From assembly GCA_002367285.1 (NCBI GenBank), contig DFBF01000264.1:1-13359 (forward strand): a DNA stretch of 13,359 nt, read 5' to 3'. This DNA is from Rhodobacteraceae bacterium UBA3087 (GTDB taxonomy: Bacteria > Pseudomonadota > Alphaproteobacteria > Rhodobacterales > Rhodobacteraceae). A model generated the notes under the pieces. The model was given only the letters and a program-made list of their open reading frames with translations. It was not told the DNA's origin and did no database searches. Numbering within the stretch: the first letter of the stretch is position 1; every line of letters begins with the position of its first letter. Of this stretch, positions 1 to 5,963 are shown in pieces. The translations under genes and the position numbers were made by a program.

Positions 1-134
1 GGAATGGCGCGCACGCTGCTTTTCTCGATGGTCACGCGAATGCCTGCGTCCAGCAGTGCCTTGGCGCCTTCGGGGGTCAGCCCGACGCGGTCTTCGTTTT
101 CGCGCTGCTCGGCGCGCACCCACAGATGTGTCAT
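1..134 (-). CDS. Saccharopine dehydrogenase (Lys1-like), 5' part only
   Basis: Only the first 44 codons are in the window; the gene continues past the left edge. The product starts MTHLWVRAEQRENEDRVGLT and goes on with a PEGAKALLDAG-type helix. This is the start of the alanine dehydrogenase/PNT-like N-terminal domain of the NAD-dependent saccharopine dehydrogenase (lysine-forming) family. In that family a W/L-x-RAE strand is followed by an R-x-x-LTP motif. The family interconverts saccharopine with lysine and 2-oxoglutarate in the cytoplasm. The ATG at 134-132 is preceded by a GGGGG ribosome-binding stretch. The gene starts 8 nt after the stop codon of the histidine phosphatase gene upstream on the same strand, so the two are probably co-transcribed. 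Family assignment rests on a short N-terminus and on memory of related sequences. Other AlaDH/PNT-domain enzymes remain possible. Confidence 0.65.
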   Translation of the reverse strand, partial: MTHLWVRAEQRENEDRVGLTPEGAKALLDAGIRVTIEKSSVRAI

Positions 135-142
135 GTGACCCC

Positions 143-793
143 CTAGATATACGTCTGCGCATGATGGCGATCACGCGCTTCCAGGTGAGGGATGGCGTTG
201 AACTGGGTCAACGTCAAGCCCGAGCCAACCGGATGCAACCGATGTACGGAACTGTTCATGATGGTCAGACACAGGCGGGCAAAACTGCCCAGTTCAAGCC
301 CCATGGCGACGCGCACGGCCATGCCGATCAAGCCCCCTGAGGTCACGACCAGCGCGCGGCCTTCACCTGCGGCAATTTCGTGCAAGACCTCATCGACGCG
401 GGTTTGAAAATGGTGAAAACTTTCGCTGACCCCTTCGATTTTGCCGTCCTGCCAGGCGGTGAACACCAACGGCATATGTTCGACGAACCCGTCGCGATCA
501 CTGGGGACTGGGATACCGAACTGTTCGTGCATTTTCTGCGACAGGTCGAAATAGGCAACCTCGTTCAGCCGTTCGTCCTGGGTGGGGGCGGGATCGCCCC
601 AGGCGGCTGCGGTTTGCAAGTGCCGCGTCATGGTGCCGGAATAAACACGGGCGAAATCATCCCCCGTGGCGCGCATGTGATCGCCCAACCAAGTGGCCTG
701 TTGGCCACCAAGATCAGACAGGGCGTCATAGCTGATTTCGTCCTGGGCACCGGTGTTGGCCTGGCCATGGCGAATGAGGGTAATCTGCGACAT
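143..793 (-). CDS. Histidine phosphatase superfamily protein (phosphoglycerate-mutase-like)
   Basis: The product is 216 residues. The ATG at 793-791 was chosen because AGGAG lies at 805-801, seven bases upstream, and because the protein then begins MSQITLIRHGQAN, the usual first strand of this fold. The open frame extends 44 codons further upstream but that part is rich in Arg/Pro and has no family features. The catalytic RHG motif is at R8-H9-G10, a phosphate-pocket Arg is probably R57 (S-x4-R-x2-QTA), and L-x-E is at 76-78. At the site where the canonical family has a second catalytic His (V-S-H-G-G), this protein has V-T-S-G-G (150-154), so S152 replaces the His. Activity and substrate are therefore uncertain. 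I believe a subgroup of bacterial members shares this TSGG form. It is soluble with no signal peptide, and sits upstream of the saccharopine dehydrogenase-like gene. Confidence 0.85.
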   Translation of the reverse strand: MSQITLIRHGQANTGAQDEISYDALSDLGGQQATWLGDHMRATGDDFARVYSGTMTRHLQTAAAWGDPAPTQDERLNEVAYFDLSQKMHEQFGIPVPSDRDGFVEHMPLVFTAWQDGKIEGVSESFHHFQTRVDEVLHEIAAGEGRALVVTSGGLIGMAVRVAMGLELGSFARLCLTIMNSSVHRLHPVGSGLTLTQFNAIPHLEARDRHHAQTYI

Positions 794-856
794 GAAGTTG
801 CTCCTAATGCTGGGCGTATTGGTAGGCGAGGATTGCGGAGCTGGAAAGTGCGGCAT

Positions 857-890
857 GCCTCCGGCGGGGATATTTTTGGCAAGAGGAAAT
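857..890 (+). repeat. Candidate Rhodobacteraceae-type intergenic repeat motif
   Basis: The stretch begins GCCTCCGGCGGGGATATTTT and continues with TGGCAAGAGGAAAT. From memory, very similar strings (GCCTCCGGCGGG, an A/T-rich run, then a purine-rich GAGGAAA or GATGAAA tail) recur between genes in Roseobacter-group genomes. The sequence shows only one copy in this window. It lies in the divergent gap, 64 bp upstream of the phosphatase start. Its role is unknown; I see no perfect hairpin in it. Confidence 0.4.
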
Positions 891-965
891 GGGTAGAGGT
901 TCGAATGGCGGCGTTTGCGTGACATGGCTGGCGCAAAAGAGGTGTGGTTTGTCGGGATTGGATGA

Positions 966-994
966 CTGACCGGACCTTGGGCGTGGTGTATACT
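966..994 (+). promoter_or_regulatory. Candidate sigma70-type promoter for the formate dehydrogenase gene
   Basis: A -35-like CTGACC (966-971) is separated by 17 bp from a -10-like TATACT (989-994). Both are close to TTGACA and TATAAT. Transcription would start near 1001, giving a leader of about 17 nt that contains the ribosome-binding site GGAGG (1008-1012) five bases before the ATG at 1018. This is prediction from sequence alone. Confidence 0.5.
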
Positions 995-1017
995 GTCGCA
1001 ACAGCGCGGAGGCCGTC

Positions 1018-3792
1018 ATGTCACACGAAATCAAATTCACCCTGGATGGGCGCGACGTTGTCGCACGCGATGGCGAAACCATTTGGCAGGTCGCCAAGCG
1101 TGAGGGCACGACCATTCCGCACCTGTGCCACAAGGATCAGGTTGGATATCGCAGCGATGGCAACTGCCGCGCCTGCATGGTGGAAATCGAAGGCGAACGC
1201 ACGCTTGCGGCCTCGTGTGTGCGCGCACCTGCCGACGGTATGGTGGTGAATTCCGACAATGCGCGTGCCACCACGGCGCGCAAGATGGTGATGGAACTGT
1301 TGGTGGCCGACCAACCCGCCCGCAAAGACGCCCATGACACCGCGTCGCACCTGTGGGACATGGCCGACGCCCAAGGCATTTGCGAAAGCCGCTTTCCCAA
1401 GCTGGAGGAAGGCCGCATCCCGCTGTTGGATAACAGCCATGTTGCCATGCGCGTGAACTTGGACGCTTGCATTCAATGCAACCTGTGTGTTCGCGCCTGC
1501 CGCGAAGTGCAGGTCAACGACGTGATTGGCATGGCCGGGCGCGGCCACGATGCCTACCCGGTGTTTGACCAGGCCGACAACATGGGTGCGTCCACCTGTG
1601 TGGCCTGTGGCGAATGCGTTCAGGCCTGCCCAACGGGCGCCTTGATGCCTGCCACCGTGACCGACGGCGCGGGCACCGGCAATAGCGCGGATTTCGACCG
1701 TGAGGTCGAAAGCGTCTGCCCGTTCTGCGGCGTCGGCTGTCAGGTCAGCCTGAAGGTCAAAGGCGACAAGGTCGTGCATGTCGAAGGCATCAACGGCCCC
1801 GCCAACGAAGGCCGCTTGTGCGTCAAAGGCCGGTTCGGGTTCGATTACATCAACCACGGTCACCGCCTGACCAAACCGCTGATCCGCAAGGACGGCGCGC
1901 CAAAGGGCATGAACGTCGACCCGGCCGATCCTCTGACCCACTTCCGCGAGGCCTCGTGGGACGAGGCGCTGGATGCCGCCGCCGCCGGTCTGGCGCGCCT
2001 GCGTGATGACCATGGTGGCGAAGCCATCGCCGGGTTCGGCAGCGCCAAATGCACCAACGAAGAGGCCTATCTGTTCCAGAAACTGATCCGCATGGGCTTT
2101 GGCCACAATAACGTCGATCACTGCACGCGGCTGTGCCACGCGTCATCGGTTACGGCGCTGTTGGAAAACGTTGGGTCGGGCGGCGTGACGGCCGGGTTCA
2201 ACGAAATCGAAAACGCCGATGTGGCGATTGTGATCGGGTCTAACCCGATCGAAAACCACCCTGTCGCGGCGACCTATTTCAAACAGTTCACCAAACGCGG
2301 CGGCAAGCTGATTGTCATGGATCCGCGCGGCGTCGGCATGGGGCGGTTCGCCACGCACCGGCTGCAATTCCGGCCCGGCGCGGATGTGTCCATGCTGAAT
2401 GCCATCATGCATGTGATTGCCGAAGAAGGCCTGCAAGACGACGCCTATATCGCCGCCCACACCGAAAACTGGGGCGCGATGCGCGACCATCTGCGCGGGT
2501 TCAGCCCCGAAGAGATGGCGCCGATCTGTGGCATTGACGCGGATACGCTGCGCGACGTCGCACGGGTCTGGGCCGGGGCCAAGGCAGGCATGATTTTCTG
2601 GGGCATGGGGGTGTCGCAACACACCCACGGCACCGACAATTCACGCTGTCTGATTTCGCTGGCGCTGATGACCGGCAATGTGGGGCGTCCGGGCACCGGG
2701 CTGCACCCGCTGCGCGGCCAGAACAACGTGCAGGGGGCCTCGGATGCCGGTCTGATCCCGATGTTCTTGCCCGATTACAAATCGGTGAAAGATCCCGAGG
2801 TTCTGGCGCGCTATTCGGACGTCTGGAACACCGACAACATGAACCCCAATCCCGGCCTGACCGTGGTAGAAATCATGGATGCGGTGCATGATCGCAAGAT
2901 CAAGGGAATGTATATCCTGGGCGAAAACCCGGCCATGTCCGACCCCGACGTGACCCATGTGCGTGAAGCACTTGAACGTATGGAATTCCTGGTCAGCCAG
3001 GACATTTTCCTGACCGAAACCGCCAGCTATGCTGACGTGGTGTTCCCCGCCGCCGCCTTTGCCGAAAAGACCGGCACCGTGTCCAACACCAACCGCACCG
3101 TGCAAATGGGCCGCCCCGCCGTGCCCCCACCCGGCGAGGCGCGCGAAGACTGGTGGATCACGATTGAATTGGCCAAGCGCTTGGGGCTGGACTGGCCGCA
3201 AACCCACCCCCGCGAGGTCTTTGCCGAGATGGAACAGGTCATGCCGTCGTTGAGCAATATCACCTGGGACCGGTTGGAGCGCCAAAACGCGGTGACATAC
3301 CCGTCGCTGTCGCCCGAAGATCCCGGCCAGTCGGTGGTGTTCGGCGATGGTTTCCCACGCGCGGGTGGGCGTGCGAAATTCACGCCTGCCTCGATCCTGC
3401 CACCCGCAGAAGAACCAGATGCGGACTATCCGATGGTGCTGACCACCGGGCGGCAACTGGAACACTGGCACACCGGGTCGATGACCCGCCGGTCCGTGGT
3501 TCTGGATGCAATCGAGCCTGAGGCGAACTGTTCTATCCATCCGAAAACCCTGCGCACGATGGGGGTGGAACCCGGTGGCCACGTTCGCCTGACCACGCGA
3601 CGCGGGTCTATTGTGGTCATGGCGCGTGCGGACAGCGCGATTGCCGAGGACATGGTGTTCCTGCCGTTTGCCTATGTCGAAGCGGCGGCCAACATCCTGA
3701 CCAACCCGGCGCTGGACCCCTATGGCAAGATCGCCGAAATGAAGTTCGCAGCGGTGCGGGTCGAAAAGGCCGAAGACATCGCGGCGGAGTAA
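1018..3792 (+). CDS. fdhF: Formate dehydrogenase alpha subunit (molybdenum/tungsten, Cys active site)
   Basis: This 924-residue cytoplasmic enzyme should oxidise formate to CO2 at a bis-MGD Mo or W centre. Domains in order: a [2Fe-2S] ferredoxin-like domain with C37, C50, C53 and C67; two [4Fe-4S] motifs, C151-C154-C157-C161 and C194-C197-C200-C204; a Mo/4Fe4S motif C234-x2-C237-x3-C241 with C268 and the adjacent K270; the catalytic domain with HCTRLCHASS, where C373-H374 align with the Sec-His pair of E. coli FdhF; and a C-terminal dinucleotide-binding domain from about residue 804. The layout matches FdsA of NAD-dependent formate dehydrogenases (about 950 residues). However, residues 95-135 hold only one Cys (C122), so the His/Cys-ligated extra [4Fe-4S] cluster seen in NuoG-like N-termini seems absent. 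No FdsB, FdsG, FdsC or FdsD gene is adjacent, so the electron acceptor is unknown. The ATG at 1018 is supported by GGAGG at 1008-1012. Confidence 0.93.
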   Translation: MSHEIKFTLDGRDVVARDGETIWQVAKREGTTIPHLCHKDQVGYRSDGNCRACMVEIEGERTLAASCVRAPADGMVVNSDNARATTARKMVMELLVADQPARKDAHDTASHLWDMADAQGICESRFPKLEEGRIPLLDNSHVAMRVNLDACIQCNLCVRACREVQVNDVIGMAGRGHDAYPVFDQADNMGASTCVACGECVQACPTGALMPATVTDGAGTGNSADFDREVESVCPFCGVGCQVSLKVKGDKVVHVEGINGPANEGRLCVKGRFGFDYINHGHRLTKPLIRKDGAPKGMNVDPADPLTHFREASWDEALDAAAAGLARLRDDHGGEAIAGFGSAKCTNEEAYLFQKLIRMGFGHNNVDHCTRLCHASSVTALLENVGSGGVTAGFNEIENADVAIVIGSNPIENHPVAATYFKQFTKRGGKLIVMDPRGVGMGRFATHRLQFRPGADVSMLNAIMHVIAEEGLQDDAYIAAHTENWGAMRDHLRGFSPEEMAPICGIDADTLRDVARVWAGAKAGMIFWGMGVSQHTHGTDNSRCLISLALMTGNVGRPGTGLHPLRGQNNVQGASDAGLIPMFLPDYKSVKDPEVLARYSDVWNTDNMNPNPGLTVVEIMDAVHDRKIKGMYILGENPAMSDPDVTHVREALERMEFLVSQDIFLTETASYADVVFPAAAFAEKTGTVSNTNRTVQMGRPAVPPPGEAREDWWITIELAKRLGLDWPQTHPREVFAEMEQVMPSLSNITWDRLERQNAVTYPSLSPEDPGQSVVFGDGFPRAGGRAKFTPASILPPAEEPDADYPMVLTTGRQLEHWHTGSMTRRSVVLDAIEPEANCSIHPKTLRTMGVEPGGHVRLTTRRGSIVVMARADSAIAEDMVFLPFAYVEAAANILTNPALDPYGKIAEMKFAAVRVEKAEDIAAE

Positions 3793-3859
3793 AAATAAAC
3801 TAAAGGGATAGATTGATCGCCGATGATTTTTAGTGCGTCTTCGAGGCGGTAATTCATCT

Positions 3860-3872
3860 AGGAGGAAGAATA
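3860..3872 (+). promoter_or_regulatory. Perfect ribosome-binding site followed by an in-frame ATA
   Basis: AGGAGG at 3860-3865 is followed, four bases later, by ATA (3870-3872), which is in frame with the DUF262-HNH reading frame. The frame is open from 3834, after the TAG at 3831-3833. It contains no ATG, GTG or TTG before the GTG at 3993. The site therefore points to an ATA start, or to an ATG that has been mutated or misread as ATA. Confidence 0.6.
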
Positions 3873-5252
3873 TCATTTAGTAAAGAAAGTGATTACACGA
3901 TCGAGCGTACAGTTCTCGCCTTAAGAGATCTCAGGGACTATCGTGACGATTACATTACTAGGCCACCGTACCAACGCAAAACTGTTTGGTCGGTGAAAAA
4001 ACAGGCGTTAATGGATAGCATACTACGCCGGTTTTATATACCGGATGTGGTGTTGCGGGAAGTTAGGCTGACAGATGTTGCGTCTGTTTCGGAAGTGATT
4101 GATGGTCAGCAACGTATCACGACGGTTCAAAGCTATTTCGATGGTGAATTCCCCCTTCCCAATTCTCTCAAGGATTTTGAGTCCGATTTGGTTGGCAAGA
4201 GATACGAAGAACTTGGAACAGATTTTCGAAAATACATTGATAAGCTGGAGTTTCAAGTCGACAAAATCCGTGGGATTGAAGTTAAGGACAATGCCTCGCA
4301 TCAACTGATCGCAACGGAGATTTTTTGGAGGCTTCAGCAGGGTGAATCCCTAAACTCTATGGAAGTTGCGCATGCCAGATTGTCCTCACGGGTCCGAAAT
4401 TTTCTTGTCCAGTATAGTGATGACATCGAATTTGATTTCGAAAACTACAAGCCAGTCGAATCCAACCCAAAGAAGCATCGTTTTTTTCAAATCATTAATC
4501 GCGGCAATGGCCGAATGGAACACCTCGCTATGCTTGCGCGGATGCTGTTGATCGAAGTTGAAGAAGGGTACACCGACCTAAAGGATAAAAGCGTTCAGCA
4601 ATTGATCGAGGGAACGCAGGTCGAAGCTGGAATTGGGGATCTTTCATACGCTCAAGAACCTGCCGCAAAAAATGTACTTCGTGTTTTGGACATTATCGTC
4701 GGTATTTTGAAAGAAGATCCAATGCTTGCCGATGGCGGCAAAGTTGCAGAATTGAATCGAGAATACTTTATCCTTTCTTACTATTTGTTGGTTCGACATC
4801 TGAACAGGTACTATGTTCTTGATGAACGTCTTCAACAGTTGCTCGCGGATTTTCTTTATGATTTTCACAAAAGATGGCGCACAGCAGAAGAACGCGATCT
4901 TGATATTGCCTTGTTTTCAAACAGCCGCCAACAAGGCGCAAACGATTTGCGAGACCGAGACCTCATAATTCGTCAGATCTTTTTTGACTATGCGGATCAA
5001 CATGACGTGGGCGTCCTCAGGAAGGACAACAAACGGGTTTTCTCTGAAAGTCAGAGAATTGAAATATTCCGCCGAGACAAGGGCTTGTGCCAAATGTGCC
5101 TGGCCGCGGGTTTGCCGGAAAAAGAAGCCCAGGTCTCTTGGAATGACTACCAGGCTGATCATGTTCTGGCGTGGTCAAAAGGTGGGGAAACGGACGAAGG
5201 CAACGGTCAGGTCTTGTGCTCCCGACACAACCAATCCAAAGGCGCAACCTAG
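3870..5252 (+). CDS. DUF262 plus HNH endonuclease, GmrSD/McrA-like defence protein, atypical start
   Basis: Read from the ATA at 3870 the product is 460 residues. The N-terminal DUF262 (GmrS-type, ParB/Srx-like) domain is recognisable from PPYQRKTVW (32-40), VIDGQQR (76-82) and EIFWRLQQGESLN (150-162). The C-terminus is an HNH nuclease: C407-x2-C410, D430-H431, N445, then C450-x2-H453-N454. GmrSD and related DUF262-HNH enzymes are modification-dependent restriction systems that cut foreign DNA, and this role is inferred here. The usual gene call would start at GTG 3993 (419 residues), but that removes the YQR-x2-VW motif. The 41 upstream codons read well as the missing domain start (SFSKESDYTIERTVLALRDL...). 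The gene is AT-richer than its neighbours: 27 of 60 G+C at 4141-4200 against 43 of 60 at 2701-2760, by hand count. That suggests horizontal transfer. It ends 9 nt from the stop of the convergent response regulator gene. It is functional only if the ATA or another non-standard start works; otherwise it is a damaged gene. Confidence 0.8.
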   Translation: MSFSKESDYTIERTVLALRDLRDYRDDYITRPPYQRKTVWSVKKQALMDSILRRFYIPDVVLREVRLTDVASVSEVIDGQQRITTVQSYFDGEFPLPNSLKDFESDLVGKRYEELGTDFRKYIDKLEFQVDKIRGIEVKDNASHQLIATEIFWRLQQGESLNSMEVAHARLSSRVRNFLVQYSDDIEFDFENYKPVESNPKKHRFFQIINRGNGRMEHLAMLARMLLIEVEEGYTDLKDKSVQQLIEGTQVEAGIGDLSYAQEPAAKNVLRVLDIIVGILKEDPMLADGGKVAELNREYFILSYYLLVRHLNRYYVLDERLQQLLADFLYDFHKRWRTAEERDLDIALFSNSRQQGANDLRDRDLIIRQIFFDYADQHDVGVLRKDNKRVFSESQRIEIFRRDKGLCQMCLAAGLPEKEAQVSWNDYQADHVLAWSKGGETDEGNGQVLCSRHNQSKGAT

Positions 5253-5261
5253 ATCAAGGTT

Positions 5262-5963
5262 CTAACCCCACCTGACATCGCCCAAAAAGATATAACCCGC
5301 GCCATAGATTGTCTTGATCAGGCGCGGGTTTTTCGGGTCTTCGCGCAGCTTGGTGCGCAGGCGCGAGATGCGCACATCCATGGCGCGGTCAAAGCTTTCG
5401 CCCGCAACGCCGCCCAGGCTTTCCTGCATCTGGGCGCGGGAAATCAGCCGTTTGGGGGCGTCCAGGAACAGCCGCAGCACCTCGCCTTCGGCGTGGGAAA
5501 ACGCGACCTCTTCGCCCTTGTCATCCTCTAATACATAGCGGTCGAAATGGGCGATCCAGCCTGCGAAATGCGCGGTGTCTGATGCTGGACCACCCGGCTT
5601 GGCCTGACGCAGACGGGCGCGCACGCGGGCGACGACCTCGGCGGGTTCAAACGGTTTGATGATGTAGTCATCAGCGCCCAGCTCCAGCCCCGTCACCCGG
5701 TCCTGCACCTGCGCGCGGCCTGAAATGATGATGATCGAGGCACCGGATTGCAGCGCCAGGCGGTGGACCAGCGTTAGCCCATCGCGGTCTGGCAGGCCTA
5801 GATCGACCAGGCACACATCCGGCGCGGTCCTCTTTAATGCCGCTTCGAATTCGGTGGCGCGGCCAAAACTGGTGGTGCGAAATCCCGCGTCTTCCAAGGC
5901 GGTGGACAGCATGTGGCGGATTTCGGGTTCGTCATCCAGAATGGCAACCAGGGGTTGGGTCAT
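5262..5963 (-). CDS. OmpR/PhoB-family response regulator
   Basis: This is a 233-residue DNA-binding transcription factor. The receiver domain (about 1-120) has the acidic pair D10-D11, phospho-acceptor D54 in VDLGLPDRDG, S81 at the switch position and K103 in IKPF. A winged-helix DNA-binding domain follows (about 130-230), with RAMDVRISRLRTKL as the recognition-helix region and IKTIYGAGYIF as the wing. All expected phosphorylation residues are present, so it should be a functional phospho-regulator. Its ATG (5963-5961) overlaps the TGA of the histidine kinase gene by 4 bp, and AGAGG precedes it inside the kinase gene, so the two are translationally coupled and form a pair. The likely target is the divergent gap at 7880-8084, by context only. 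Confidence 0.92.
   Translation of the reverse strand: MTQPLVAILDDEPEIRHMLSTALEDAGFRTTSFGRATEFEAALKRTAPDVCLVDLGLPDRDGLTLVHRLALQSGASIIIISGRAQVQDRVTGLELGADDYIIKPFEPAEVVARVRARLRQAKPGGPASDTAHFAGWIAHFDRYVLEDDKGEEVAFSHAEGEVLRLFLDAPKRLISRAQMQESLGGVAGESFDRAMDVRISRLRTKLREDPKNPRLIKTIYGAGYIFLGDVRWG

Noticed and set aside
794..925. A 44-codon upstream extension of the histidine phosphatase reading frame
   Set aside because: It has no family similarity, crosses the candidate intergenic repeat, and the internal ATG at 793 has a good ribosome-binding site and the canonical N-terminus.
1021..2139. Long open frame on the minus strand inside the formate dehydrogenase gene (372 codons)
   Set aside because: It is antisense to a well-supported enzyme gene; its composition (Val/Ala/His/Gly-rich) is a by-product of GC-rich codon bias and shows no domain.
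3813..3833. TTG 3813 as an in-frame start for the DUF262-HNH gene with read-through of TAG 3831
   Set aside because: It needs stop-codon read-through, with no supporting ribosome-binding site or structure; the AGGAGG/ATA site further down is simpler.
3793..3859. Rho-independent terminator after the formate dehydrogenase gene
   Set aside because: I found only a TTTTT run (3827-3831) without a solid GC-rich stem before it.
2641..3876. Second long antisense open frame (411 codons) over the end of the formate dehydrogenase gene
   Set aside because: Same reason: low-complexity His/Gly/Arg composition, no recognisable motif, complementary to conserved coding sequence.
3993..5252. GTG 3993 as the start of the DUF262-HNH gene
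   Set aside because: It would delete the conserved YQR-x2-VW motif, encoded just upstream in the same open frame, and has no convincing ribosome-binding site.
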